DNA of 64,000 bases from Rs1 sp034111875 (GCA_034111875.1 JAWUWK010000006.1:1-64000), one strand, 5' to 3'. Positions 37,209 through 47,266 are shown, counted from the stretch's first letter. Program-made: numbers and translations. The notes: generated from the letters alone by a model not told the origin.

Positions 37209-38423
37209 ATGCAGCGGCACATTCTGTCCCTGTTGATGTCGATGGTTGTTTTGAGCCCCATGGCCATCGACATTTACTTAGCTTCAATTCCGCAAATGGC
37301 GTTTGAATTTAACGCGTCAACCGGCCAAGTGCAATTAACCATAGTCTTGTTCTTTTTTGCAATGGGTTTAGGTCAGATTTTTGTCGGGCCGATAGCGGAT
37401 CGCTACGGTCGCAGACCAGTGGCCATTTTCGGCCTGTCTTTTTATGTTTTAGGTAGTCTAGCTGCGGGGCTAGCCTCTGATATTTTTTATCTACAAATAA
37501 GTCGGTTAATTCAAGGCTTCGCTGCCTGCGCTATTTCCGTCACTATTTTTAGTACAGTTCGAGATACGTATAGCTATGAAAGAAGTAGCAAAATTTACAG
37601 TTATCTAAACGGTGTGTTAGGTGTTGTACCCGCTTGCGCGCCTATTCTTGGCAGTTTATTGGCGAGTGATTTTGGTTGGCGCTCTAACTTTTTATTCATG
37701 TTTGCCTATGGTTTATTGGTGCTTGGCCTAGTGTGCCGTTTCATGCCTGAGACGCTTAAGGCAGAAAATAGATATTCAAGCGCTGTTGCTAAGTTGTATG
37801 ATTGGCCACGTTTTTTGCCCATTCTTAAAAGTCACTATTTTATCTTTTATGCGCTCTGTTGTATGGTGGCTTTGGCGGCAATCTTGAGTTATGTCAGTTA
37901 TGCACCGCTCTGGCTTATTGGTCATTTACAAATCTCAAAAGTGGCTTTTAGTTTACTGTTCGGCCTGAACGCTTGCGCGGGGATTTTCTGTTCATTTACG
38001 GCGCCTATTCTCATCAACCGTTATGGTAATCGTACGCTGGTTTTTATTGCATTGAGTTGTATGCTTGGTGCTGCCTTGCTGTTAATGGTTTTTAATAGTC
38101 TCTTCAATTTCCAAGGATTCAATGCGGCGCTGGCTTTTATGTTGCCTATTATCTTATTATCCGCAGGATTGTCTTTTGCCTTAGGCCCAGCTACCAGTAT
38201 GGCCTTATCCCAGTTCGGTGACAGGGCCGGTTCTGCTTCTGCTCTGCTGGGCTTTACTCAAATGGTGGGTGCCTCGGTGATTACCTTCTTAGTGCAACAA
38301 ACAGATTTAATAGCACCTCTAGCGGTGGCGACGGTTCTGGTCATTTTTGTGTTGCCTCTATGGTTGATCATGTTGCTTCCAAAATATTCTCATTGGAATG
38401 ATGAACGCTCTGCCCAACCTTAG
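37209..38423 (+). CDS. Bcr/CflA-family drug resistance MFS transporter
   Basis: 404 residues, 12 predicted membrane helices. The N-terminal SPMAIDIYLASIPQMA and the loop 2-3 motif GPIADRYGRRP identify the DHA1 Bcr/CflA branch of MFS proton antiporters, which export drugs such as bicyclomycin, chloramphenicol or sulphonamides, and in some cases amino acids like cysteine. The substrate here cannot be assigned. No clear SD is visible before the ATG. Single gene, no regulator next to it. Confidence 0.9.
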   Translation: MQRHILSLLMSMVVLSPMAIDIYLASIPQMAFEFNASTGQVQLTIVLFFFAMGLGQIFVGPIADRYGRRPVAIFGLSFYVLGSLAAGLASDIFYLQISRLIQGFAACAISVTIFSTVRDTYSYERSSKIYSYLNGVLGVVPACAPILGSLLASDFGWRSNFLFMFAYGLLVLGLVCRFMPETLKAENRYSSAVAKLYDWPRFLPILKSHYFIFYALCCMVALAAILSYVSYAPLWLIGHLQISKVAFSLLFGLNACAGIFCSFTAPILINRYGNRTLVFIALSCMLGAALLLMVFNSLFNFQGFNAALAFMLPIILLSAGLSFALGPATSMALSQFGDRAGSASALLGFTQMVGASVITFLVQQTDLIAPLAVATVLVIFVLPLWLIMLLPKYSHWNDERSAQP

Positions 38424-38574
38424 CTTAACAATATAGCCTAGTCTGAGTGGTTTAATAGATATTCGAAGGTTTATATAGATGCTTTTGACAGCTTCCGTAG
38501 GGTTTAACTAGGTAGTCTAAAGAGTTATTTAAGATAACTTAATAACGTGGATTAAAGACTAATAAGGAGAAAAT

Positions 38575-38650
38575 TGGTGGAGCCAAGGAGGATCGAACTC
38601 CTGACCTCAACGCTGCCAGCGTTGCGCTCTACCAGCTGAGCTATGGCCCC
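38575..38650 (-). tRNA. tRNA-Ala (anticodon GGC)
   Basis: A 76-base cloverleaf on the minus strand: 5' acceptor arm GGGGCCA, D arm AGCTCAGCTGGTAGAGC, anticodon arm with loop CTGGCAG (anticodon GGC), T arm AGGAGTTCGATCCTCCT, discriminator A and an encoded CCA end. Lies downstream of gltX on the same strand. Confidence 0.97.
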
Positions 38651-38887
38651 ATCTATTTAATAATTTGTGCTTATACGTCGTGAGGCGCGTATTCTGCCAT
38701 AATCGAGATTAAAATCAATAGCAAACTCAGTATTTTAAGCATATTTGAAGGATTCAAAATATAATGGCAATTATAGGCCCAAATTAGCGAAGGCAAGCTC
38801 TGTCGGAGGTCCTGTTAAAGCAAATTGCTGGTATGCCAGAAATAAAGCTTTCCTGCATACCTCTTGATTTTTTCGCTTAAAACGCCT

Positions 38888-40366
38888 CTATAAACTTTTG
38901 AATGCTTTTTCCCAGCGTTTATGCTCTTTTTTTGACGGGCTGCCCAGAGTATTGAGTGCATGTCTGACTCGCGCCCTGCTCATGTCAGGCCCTAAAATAG
39001 ACATAGAGTCCATAATAGAGACACTCTGGCTAGAACCTGATATAGCGATAAACAATGGGAACAGTAAATCCCTGATTTTGAGCCCCATAGTATCTGCTAG
39101 TTGTTTTAAGCATGCGTATAGAGCGTCTTTATCCCATTGTATATGATGGTCTAGTGTCCAGGCTGTATATTGTAAAATTTTACGTATATCAGTTATTTCC
39201 AAAGATTTATGGGCAAAATCAGTTTCACTAATATCCAGCATGCCGGCCAAGAAGAAGTGAGTTAATGGTGCTACATCTGAAAACTTTTCAACTCTCTGCT
39301 GGATCAGCGGTATTATTTGCAGTAAAAATTCAGGGTTAAGTGCCCATTGCTGATAAGCTTGAGAAAATTCAGCGGTGCTCAGCTCTTCGCGCATCCACAG
39401 GCCGTTTAACCAACTTAATTTGGTTTGGTCAAAGATAGGCCCGCCAAGGGATACTCTCTGTATATCAAAGTTGTCGAACATCTCTTGGCGGCTAAATTTC
39501 TCCCTTTCATCTGGCATTGACCAGCCCATGCGCGCTAGATAGTTGAGGACCCCTTCGGCCATATAGCCCATACGTTTGTAGTATAAAATGCTGGTTGGAT
39601 TTTTACGTTTAGATAGTTTTGACTTATCCGGATTGCGTAATAATGGCATATGGCATAACGTGGGCATTTCCCAATTAAAATATTGATAGAGCAGTTGATG
39701 TTTAGGTGCTGAATTAATCCACTCTTCGCCGCGCATGACGTGGGTGATTTTCATTAAGTGATCGTCTACCACATTGGCTAAGTGGTAAGTTGGCATGCCA
39801 TCAGACTTAAGCAAAATTTGTGCGTCGACCATTGCCCATTCAATTTCTATTTTCCCCCGTAGCATATCGTCAAATTGACAAGTGCCTTGGGTTGGGATTT
39901 TCATACGAATTACGAAGGGATCTCCGGCTAAGTGGCGTTTCTGTTGCTCTTCCTCTGGCAGTGCCAGTGCACTTTGTTGCATCGGGGCCGGAAGGCCTTG
40001 TTCTCTTCGCTGGCTGCGAATATTATCAAGTTCTCCGGCGGTTAAATAGCAACGAAAAGCGTGGTCATCATCTAATAGCTGTTGAGCATATTGAGCATAT
40101 ATAGCGCCGCGCTCACTTTGGCGATAAGGTCCATATTCGCCACCTACATCTGGGCCTTCGTCCCAATCAAGGCCCAGCCAGCGCAATGAGTCTAAAATAG
40201 TTTGTTCTGATTGACTCGTGCTGCGGGTCTGGTCAGTATCTTCTATGCGCAGGATGAATTTACCCCCGTTCTGGCGTGCAAACGCTAAATTAAACAGTGC
40301 AATATACGCAGTTCCTACATGTGGATCGCCAGTGGGAGAGGGGGCAATACGAGTCCGTACAGTCAT
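38888..40366 (-). CDS. gltX: Glutamate--tRNA ligase
   Basis: 492 residues. Class I aminoacyl-tRNA synthetase that charges tRNA-Glu. It carries the HIGH-type site PSPTGDPHVGTAY (about 10-22), RIEDTDQTRS, GPYRQSER, and the KMSKS-type motif KLSKRKNPTS (about 251). It has the C-terminal anticodon-binding helical domain. Full length, so it is the true discriminating GluRS rather than a Glu-Q paralogue (which lacks that domain). tRNA-Ala follows on the same strand. Confidence 0.97.
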   Translation of the reverse strand: MTVRTRIAPSPTGDPHVGTAYIALFNLAFARQNGGKFILRIEDTDQTRSTSQSEQTILDSLRWLGLDWDEGPDVGGEYGPYRQSERGAIYAQYAQQLLDDDHAFRCYLTAGELDNIRSQRREQGLPAPMQQSALALPEEEQQKRHLAGDPFVIRMKIPTQGTCQFDDMLRGKIEIEWAMVDAQILLKSDGMPTYHLANVVDDHLMKITHVMRGEEWINSAPKHQLLYQYFNWEMPTLCHMPLLRNPDKSKLSKRKNPTSILYYKRMGYMAEGVLNYLARMGWSMPDEREKFSRQEMFDNFDIQRVSLGGPIFDQTKLSWLNGLWMREELSTAEFSQAYQQWALNPEFLLQIIPLIQQRVEKFSDVAPLTHFFLAGMLDISETDFAHKSLEITDIRKILQYTAWTLDHHIQWDKDALYACLKQLADTMGLKIRDLLFPLFIAISGSSQSVSIMDSMSILGPDMSRARVRHALNTLGSPSKKEHKRWEKAFKSL

Positions 40367-40734
40367 GATTATTCAGCCAATAAATCAGTTAATAAAGCCC
40401 GCGATTATACCTGCGCTGCCTGTGCATAGAAAGTGATTGTGTTAGAGAACCAGCGAACAAATCTAAAAACCTAGCCTTGCTCACTGATTAAAATCACTCT
40501 GAGGGATTGACACTTTGCTTTGAATACTGATCATTTATGCGCCCTCACTTCGTATCTTTAAGCCCATCATATCTTCAAGACATAGTTGCTACTTTCTTAG
40601 ATAGGTGCATGGTTAGATTTGCAAAACTGACGGTCCTAATTACTTAATGCAGATTGAATCCAATTTGCTTGTTAGCTAGTATAATAAATGACAGTGTATT
40701 ATTTCGTGTACAGTTTCAATTGGGAGGAATACTT
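40367..40734. other. Intergenic region between gltX and the YHS gene
   Basis: 368 bases. A perfect -10 TATAAT at 40680-40685 with TTGAAT 20 bases upstream (40654-40659) may be the promoter of the YHS gene. Nothing else recognised. Confidence 0.4.
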
Positions 40735-41175
40735 ATGAAGAAAATGTTATTAAAGTCAATCTTAATGTTTGTGTTGGCAGTTTTTGCTCTACCTGCATTA
40801 GCAATAGATAAACCGGTATATTCAAAAAATGGTGTGGCCATCAAGGGCTACGATACAGTGGCTTATTTCACTCAGAGCAAGCCTGTTAAAGGTAGTAAAT
40901 CTATCACAGCTCGCTATATGGGGGCTAAGTGGCAGTTTTCTTCAGAAGCTAATAAGGATATTTTTTTGGGCGACCCGAAAAAATATGCACCGCAATACGG
41001 CGGACATTGTGCTTTTGCGATAGCGAATGACAAGCTGGTTTCAACTGATCCTAAAGCTTTTACAGTGGTAAATGATAAATTGTATTTAAATTACAGTATG
41101 TCGGTGCGCAAGCGCTGGGTTAAAGATACCCCAGGTTATATTGCAGATGGTGATGAATACTGGGCCAAAAAATAG
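40735..41175 (+). CDS. Exported YHS-domain protein
   Basis: 146 residues from the ATG at 40735, chosen because GGGAGGA (40722-40728) is an ideal SD and the resulting N-terminus is a clean signal peptide (KKMLLKSILMFVLAVFALP, cleaved after ALA). The mature part is a YHS domain: YDTVAYFTQ, GAKWQFSSEANKDIFLGDPKKYAPQYGGHCAFAIA. The Cys-His pair there could bind a metal, as YHS domains often do. Likely periplasmic; the precise role in this family (metal handling or redox) is not established. It stands alone. Confidence 0.88.
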   Translation: MKKMLLKSILMFVLAVFALPALAIDKPVYSKNGVAIKGYDTVAYFTQSKPVKGSKSITARYMGAKWQFSSEANKDIFLGDPKKYAPQYGGHCAFAIANDKLVSTDPKAFTVVNDKLYLNYSMSVRKRWVKDTPGYIADGDEYWAKK

Positions 41176-41801
41176 TAGGCATTCTATTACTGGCAGAGGG
41201 CCAAGCAGTTTCTGAGCCCTCTTGATTTATTCATTTAATCTAATTGTGGCATGTCGCCTTCCTACGCCTCATCTGAGGAGCTAGGTGATTTATACTATTG
41301 GCAGGTGGTTCAGATAAGGCCTCATCTGCTTTTGTTTCGGTTTAAAGTGATTCAATAGCGGACGAAGCTGATTGTTGCGTCACCGGCGTTCGTTCATTGC
41401 TCGCATTAGAACCTAACAGTAACAGAAAATTAAGCAGTAAAATTAAAGCGCATTTCATATATTATATGGAATTATTTAGTTTGATGAAATTTTAGTATAA
41501 CTATTACGTTTGTAAATACGCATTATAAGCCTGGATTAAATGCTTATTTACTCCAGTAAACTCCGCCTTCTCTAGTATTTACTTTATTAATGACGTTGTG
41601 CCGAGATGTCTAGACATTCAATAGCCCTTTAAAATTTAGTGCTCTGGTTAACGGCGGCCGCATCGTTAGGGTTGATAATTCAGGTCTGCAAAGGCTCTAT
41701 GCGCTTGGACTAAAGCGTTATAAAAATAATTGCAGTCGCTTCGGTGGTTAATAATGGAGCTAAATCGTAATCCTTTGTGAGCGATTATCCACTGATAAGG
41801 C
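41176..41801. other. Gene-poor stretch before the VWA pseudogene
   Basis: Apart from the possible peptide gene on the minus strand nothing could be supported. The N-terminal and VWA-domain parts of the pseudogene that follows should have been here, but I could not recognise them in any frame. Confidence 0.45.
41342..41458 (-). CDS. Possible 38-residue exported peptide
   Basis: ATG at 41458 opens a short frame with a hydrophobic stretch (MKCALILLLNFLLLLGSNAS) that looks like a signal peptide, then a Ser/Thr/Gln-rich tail of 18 residues. There is no visible SD, so it is only a candidate. It lies at the edge of the decayed region and could also be a fragment of a lost gene. Confidence 0.3.
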   Translation of the reverse strand: MKCALILLLNFLLLLGSNASNERTPVTQQSASSAIESL

Positions 41802-42328
41802 TTAATCAGTAAAACGTTGTTGCTACTAGCAATGAAGTTTAATCCCGCTGTTGTGAGTCGCTATGGATTGCCCGGTGATGAAAACCGGCTCTTAGGGGAT
41901 GGAGAGTTTAGTAACGATAAAGCAGATGCTGAAGACATTGGCGCTGGACAGAGCGCAGCAGAACTCTATGAAATTATTTACAATGGGGTTGAAAGCCAGC
42001 CCAGACAGCACTTCAACTTAAAAAAAGACTATTAGATAGAAGTGGGGAGCTTGGATTCATCAAAATTCGCTATAAGCTTGGGTATAATCAAGCCTCCAAG
42101 GGGTACAATTTAGCCATAAACCAACAGAGTTTGGTTGCTCTAAATCAAACCACCAATAATATTAAACTCGCCGCTGCAGCCTATGCTGAAAAATTGCGTA
42201 ATAGTGGCTCTTTGAATGGCTTTAATTGGCGGCAGATTACTCCTCTATCAGAGAGCGCTAAGGGTGAAGATAAATTAGCCATTCGCAGTAGTTTTATTCA
42301 ACAATTGTGCTTAACAGCGCGTTTATAG
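41802..42328 (+). pseudogene. Remnant of VWA/DUF3520 protein (YfbK-like), C-terminal part, frameshifted
   Basis: Two fragments in different frames spell the DUF3520 end of YfbK-type von Willebrand factor A proteins. Fragment 1 (41802-42035) contains AMKFNPAVVSRYGLPGDENR and then DAEDIGAGQSAAELYEI, matching the family's EFNP...YRLIGYENR...DAGEIGAGHTVTALYE. Fragment 2 (about 42020-42328) contains ELGFIKIRYKLG and LAAAAYAEKLRNSG, matching the C-terminal end. The frame changes near 42010-42030, and the N-terminal lipoprotein and VWA domains are missing. The gene is dead or at best a stump. Confidence 0.8.
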
Positions 42329-42728
42329 AATGACTCCATTGGCTAAACTTAGGACTTTTAGAGACGTTTGCACGATTCCCACATTCAGTAATACGGCGTT
42401 AGAAAACTCAAAATCCTCTTTATAAGGCTGAACTTCGGTTTTTCGTTTATTTTTGCCTTGTCTTCTCTTTGTTCGCTACTTCTTGCAAAGGTCCGACTTA
42501 GTATGAAAAGCCTACTCAGTTGGTGCTTTTAAATCGCCTGCTAGTAGGTAAGATGGCTCTTGTAATCTGTAAATAAGATGATCTTTCAAAAAAAATCAGC
42601 ACCCTAGGTGTGTTTAATTGTGTGTATCTTCATTTTTTAGCTATCTTTAGTCTAATACTATAAAAAAAGACTGTTGAACATGTCGTTTATACTCAGAGTC
42701 AATTAACCCCAAGTGAGGAGGGTTTTAC
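42329..42728. other. Intergenic region before the STAS gene
   Basis: 400 AT-rich bases, no gene recognised. The strong SD of the STAS gene (GAGGAGGG, 42716-42723) is at its end. No good sigma-70 promoter pair was found. Confidence 0.5.
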
Positions 42729-43022
42729 ATGCAAGAACAGCATTTTTTGGCTGTGCCGGCAGAAATGACGATTGCCAACATAGGCCAATGTCAAGTGATT
42801 TTAATGTCGGCTTTGCGAACGGTTTGTGAAGTGTGTTTCGATTTGGCAGGATTAAGAAAAATTGACACCGCTGGGATCCAATTATTATTACTGGTTATTA
42901 GAGAGGCAAAGCAGCGTGGTGTTTCAATTAATTGGTTAAATAAAAACACTGTATTACAAGAAGCAGAGAAAAAGTTAGGTTTTGAAAATAGGTTGATAAC
43001 CCCATTAGGTAGAATTATTTAA
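42729..43022 (+). CDS. STAS-domain protein (anti-sigma-antagonist/MlaB-like)
   Basis: 97 residues covering one STAS domain, with the conserved turn IDTAGIQLL (Asp46-Thr47-Ala48-Gly49), where Thr47 is the position phosphorylated in SpoIIAA-type proteins. Small STAS proteins of this kind are encoded at the head of chemosensory operons, upstream of CheY and CheA, where they are thought to modulate signalling. Here the next two genes are a CheY remnant and a truncated CheA. Good SD (GGAGG) and intact frame, so it may still be made. Confidence 0.8.
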   Translation: MQEQHFLAVPAEMTIANIGQCQVILMSALRTVCEVCFDLAGLRKIDTAGIQLLLLVIREAKQRGVSINWLNKNTVLQEAEKKLGFENRLITPLGRII

Positions 43023-43048
43023 TAATCGAGCAAGGTAAGGACAAGTAA

Positions 43049-43387
43049 ATGTCGTCAATGTTGATCGTTGACCGCTCACTACCTTTGCGAACTATGCCAA
43101 AGTAGTGTTATCGAATGCAGAGCTAATGTTAGCTAAAGCTAAGATAGCCCGGTATGGTTTAATCGTGATAGATGACAATATACTGGTTCACGATGGCATG
43201 GAATCTTTCGCTTACAGAGGCAAATATAACATTCTCGATTTTCGCCCATATTGAGTCTAAACACTAAAACGATGATCAAATGAAACAAGCATTTCAATCT
43301 GGGACCTTGGCGTATTGCTTAATAAAGACTTTTGATTTTGAAAAGCGGCTTGTTAGCTTAAACTTAACCCACGGAAAAGAAGAATGA
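43049..43387 (+). pseudogene. CheY-like response regulator pseudogene
   Basis: Pieces of a CheY receiver in three frames. The start MSSMLIVDRSLPLRTM (43049-43105) ends in a TAG and has Arg for the second Asp of the acidic pair. The middle part LAKAKIARYGLIVIDDNILVHDGM, in another frame, contains the phospho-acceptor region (cf. DLIVTDNNMPVHDG). The end, GTLAYCLIKTFDFEKRL (about 43280-43387), carries the Lys region. The last frame stops in an ATGA overlap with the cheA start, which shows the original operon junction. Frameshifts make it non-functional. Confidence 0.8.
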
Positions 43388-45087
43388 GTGTCGATTTAAG
43401 TGAATTCGTTGGAGAGTTCTTACAAGAGAGTTATGAAGGGCTTGATTTAATGGAATCTTGCCTACTAAATTTTGAGGAAGAAAGAGAAGGTTTAGACAGA
43501 ATTTTTCGAGTTGCTCATTCTATTAAAGGAGGGGCAGACACTTTTGGTTTCTCGAAAATAACTGAATTCACTCATATAATAGAAACTGTACTAGACGAAA
43601 TACGCAGTGAAAATTTAGTCGTCACAGGCGAAATACTTAATGCTTTATTAGCCTCAGTTGATGTATTACGCTTACTTTTAAAGGTCGCTCAATCTAAGCA
43701 AGCCCTGACTCAATCGTTAGTTGATGATCCGAAAAAGCGTTTACAAAAAATACTGGATGAGCATCGCCTAAAGCCCATTCAAACAGCAGTAATGATAGAT
43801 GTCCAACAATTATCGGTCTCAGGGGAAAGCAACAGCGACGTTGTTGATCATTGGTTAATAGTCTTTCAGCCAGATCAAAACATGTTACAAGGTGGCCATG
43901 AGCCGATTTACATATTCGAAGCATTAGCCAAACTCGGAGAGCTAATCATAGAACCCATTACTGATTTTTTACCGCTAGTTGAGGTTTTTTATCCGCAAAA
44001 AATTTACCTGCATTGGGATTTAAAGCTGAAGACAACCCAAAAAAATGCGGTTAAAGCTCGCGCTGAAATTGAAGAAGTGTTTGAGTGGGTGGCCGATTTT
44101 TGTGATCTAACGGTTACAGCGATCACTTTATCCGAATCAAACCAAATGTTGCAAAGGGCTAGTGATCAACCAAAAAAGCTTAAGTTACCTGAGGTGTTAG
44201 AGGTCGTTCTAGAACAGGCTCCTAGCGGACCAGAATCAACTGCGGATAGCTCTGTGACAGATGAACTCGTTATTGATAGAAGAAAAGTCAAACGGCAATC
44301 TGCTGTCACTGAGGTGAGCTCTATGAGAGTAGATACTGGCAAATTTGATGAGTTAACAAGCGCAGTAGACAAGTTAATGACCACTCAAGGTATCTTGATT
44401 CAGGTAGCTGATGACCTGCTTAAATCCGGCTATTCAAACCCGCAGTTAGCGCAGGGCCTAGTTAAACTAGAACGTAATATTAGCGAGATTGAAGAGCATA
44501 TTTTGCGCATACGCATGCAGCCTATGAGTTTTGTTTTTGATCGTTTTCAGCGTTTAGTCCATGATATTAGCCTAAGCTTAGGCAAAAAAGTCAGTTTAGA
44601 CATTATCGGTTCGAAAACAGAAATTGATAGGAGGGTAATGGAAAAAATTGTTAACCCTATAACACATTTAATCAGAAACGCCCTCGATCACGGATTAGAA
44701 ACCCCCCGCGAGCGTCTAGCCATGAATAAGCCAGAAACTGGCCATATTAAATTAGCTGCCTGCCATCAAAATGGTTTTATTGTCATCGATATCATTGATG
44801 ATGGAAGAGGATTAGATAAAGCCAGTATCCGTGCTAAAGCACTACAAAAAGGTTTGATAACAGCTCAGCAATGCCTTGCAACAGATGATATTTATAGTTT
44901 GGTTTTCAAGCCTGGTTTGTCAACTGTAAATCACTTATCTGAACTGTCAGGCCGCGGTGTCGGTCTAGATATAGTGTTGAAAAATATTGAGTCTTTAGGT
45001 GGACAAGTCAAACTTACATCAGAGGAAGGTAGAGGCACAGTTTTTAGCGTAAGAGTTCCGATCATAATTGTTAGCTTAGCCGATTAG
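43384..45087 (+). CDS. CheA-like histidine kinase lacking the P5 (CheW-like) domain
   Basis: 567 residues. The P1 HPt domain has the phosphorylatable His45 (VAHSIKGG). A variable middle region (about 110-300) may contain P2. Dimerisation (P3) follows, then the P4 kinase domain with RMQPMSFVFDRFQRLV, the N box LIRNALDHGLE, G1 DDGRGLD, F box region and G2 SGRGVGLDIV. The protein stops right after GTVFSVRVP, where CheA proteins (normally over 650 residues) enter the P5 domain that binds CheW and receptors. No P5 sequence was seen downstream in any frame. Catalysis looks intact but receptor coupling should be lost; with the dead CheY beside it, decay is likely. Confidence 0.85.
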   Translation: MSVDLSEFVGEFLQESYEGLDLMESCLLNFEEEREGLDRIFRVAHSIKGGADTFGFSKITEFTHIIETVLDEIRSENLVVTGEILNALLASVDVLRLLLKVAQSKQALTQSLVDDPKKRLQKILDEHRLKPIQTAVMIDVQQLSVSGESNSDVVDHWLIVFQPDQNMLQGGHEPIYIFEALAKLGELIIEPITDFLPLVEVFYPQKIYLHWDLKLKTTQKNAVKARAEIEEVFEWVADFCDLTVTAITLSESNQMLQRASDQPKKLKLPEVLEVVLEQAPSGPESTADSSVTDELVIDRRKVKRQSAVTEVSSMRVDTGKFDELTSAVDKLMTTQGILIQVADDLLKSGYSNPQLAQGLVKLERNISEIEEHILRIRMQPMSFVFDRFQRLVHDISLSLGKKVSLDIIGSKTEIDRRVMEKIVNPITHLIRNALDHGLETPRERLAMNKPETGHIKLAACHQNGFIVIDIIDDGRGLDKASIRAKALQKGLITAQQCLATDDIYSLVFKPGLSTVNHLSELSGRGVGLDIVLKNIESLGGQVKLTSEEGRGTVFSVRVPIIIVSLAD

Positions 45088-45243
45088 AGAACTTTGTACT
45101 CCTACTTCGCTGCGTAAGACGGGGTTAACAAATAGCAAAATGCTACATTTACAAGCAGCTTAAGTCGTTTTTTTTAAGGCCGGTGTGAAATCAAGACGCT
45201 CTGGTTAGAGACCTGTTGAGAAAATAAGTCAAGCAGTGTTGAG

Positions 45244-47237
45244 TTGTTGAGTGTCCGTCCAATAGATTGCCCTGATGCTTGCAGTTTAAACGTTAGAGTG
45301 CAATATAACAAAATTATTAAACTACGCGGCTCGCAATTCAACCCTGTGACCAGAGGGCGTATTTGTAAAACAGTGGCTAAATGTTATCCTGCATTCGTAC
45401 ACGCAAAAGATCGCCTAACCCAGCCATTATTGAGTACAGGACCTAGGGGATGTGGTAATTACCAGCCTATTAGCCCGGACGAAGCGATTCAGAGAGTGCA
45501 TCGGGGGTTACAACAGGCGATAGATCAACAGGGAGCTGAAAGTATTCTAGCGCTTAATTAGCGGGGAGTCAGGGTAAATTAGCGGGAGGTGCTATCGATA
45601 ATAACTTTTTTTCCCGCCCTGGCGCGTTGGAACTAAACCGTGTGCCGCTTTGAGGTGTTGTTCGCTCTTAGCGTATAGTTTAATGTTTGGCAGTGACCAG
45701 GCGATGCCCCCGGTGCAAGTTGAATACGCTAACCTGATTATCATCTAGGGAACAAATGTTACCGTATCGAATTTACATTTAATGCGCAGCATAAACAGTG
45801 CCCGTAAAAAGGTGCAAAATTAGTGGTAATAGACCCTAGAAAAACTAAAGTAGCTGAAATGGCGAATCTGTTTTTGCAGGTCACTCCAGGTATAGATGTT
45901 TGCTTAGCGTTGACACTGATAGCGACCTCATTTCAAAAAAATATCATTGATAAAAAAAACAACATAAGTTACTTGGCCTAGATCGTTTTATTGACTCTGG
46001 CGAAGATTATTTAAACCTCGATATCCAAGCGATATGCGGTATATACCAAGTCAGATTTAAGCGGTTCGTGGATTATTGTCGCAATGGAACTCGTTTAGCA
46101 TTGAGTAGGGTGTAGGCCTTGAGAGAGCCAGAAATGGTGGCTCTGCAATCAGAGCAGCACAAGTCATGTAGCTCTATTGGTTAATATCGGTGACATTGCC
46201 CATGGGATATTGGGCAGTCACAGTCGGGCTTTTTTGCCGGCCCCTGAACTGCAGCAAAAAGCTACTATAGTCCCCGCTAACTAAGAAGGGTGTTTAATAT
46301 TAACGACATCGCTAACCACCTATCGGATAGAGAAATAGCCCATCCGATTGCGGCTGTGTTCATCTATAACCACAACGCTATCGCCGCATTTTCGGATCAA
46401 AACAACATGCACGAAGCGCTTTGGCAACCCGAATTATTCGTAGTGGGTTGCGATGCGCAAATGAATCACAGCATGCTATATGTGAATGTGATATCGGCGG
46501 TCTCCAGCCATTCGAACAGCAGGATGTTTTCTTATCTTATGGTCATGGCTATTTTCAACGTACTGAAGCAGTCATCGCACCGGTAGACGAAACAATGGCT
46601 GATGTGGAAATTATTCGAAAATAGGTACGTGAGTTTGGCTTTACGGATGCCGTGTTTACCGACTCTGATGCAGATTTAATCGACCAATCCTTTAATCTAA
46701 ATAGACAAAGAGATGGGATCGACAGAGCATCAGCATTGTCCACAGACCGAGCGATAGAAATGCAAAATCCAGAGCGTTTGTGGTTATTTGAAGAGCAGTT
46801 AGACACACCATCTGGACTCAGAGCTTTATTCGGACCCACTGAAGCAGCTGATTGAATGAGGCTTGACGGACTTTAAACCCGTGGAGAAAGAGGATTTTTA
46901 TAGTTTGATAAGCCCTATCTTCGATAAGCGTATTAATGCCCCTTTTGGAGGCAGTACTCAACAGCAGAACGAGTTGCTGGAGTTGAATCCTGATGATGCA
47001 CAAAAATTACATATTAGTGATGGTGATTGTTTAATTATCCATAACTCGTTAGGCGAATTGCAATTGATGGCAAAAGTCAAAACGGTCGTTCCCAAGGGGT
47101 TGTTTGCTGTGAGAAAAGTGCCTAGCGTATTAGCAGCACTGGACAAACAGCGAATGCGTTATCCAGCAATCAGAGTAAAACCGATATTGGAGATGGAGCC
47201 GCGTATTGCGATACTTTTGTTAATATTTGAGAGTTAG
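45244..47237 (+). pseudogene. Molybdopterin oxidoreductase (formate-dehydrogenase-like) pseudogene
   Basis: Successive fragments in all three frames follow one COG0243-type enzyme of about 700 residues. They are: the Fe-S/N-terminal part with PIDCPDACSLNV and GSQFNPVTRGRICK (45244-45558), AGSQGKLAGGAIDNNFFSRPG (about 45560-45640), NLIII-stop-GTNVTVSNLHLMRSI (about 45730-45800), VVIDPRKTKVAEMANLFLQV (about 45822-45880), FNINDIANHLSDREI and VFIYNHNAIAAF (46290 on), the VREFGFTDA part (46624 on), and the C-terminal dinucleotide-binding domain with FGGSTQQQNELLELNPDDA (46863-47237). The first Fe-S Cys is Arg (TGT to CGT), a Trp codon is TAG at 45746, and there are several frameshifts. Clearly inactive. 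Confidence 0.9.
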
Positions 47238-47266
47238 GGGTGGGCCACACTTTTAAAAATGAAAAA

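Noticed and set aside
46958..47146. Minus-strand 62-codon frame
   Set aside because: Shadow of the C-terminal fragment of the molybdopterin oxidoreductase pseudogene.
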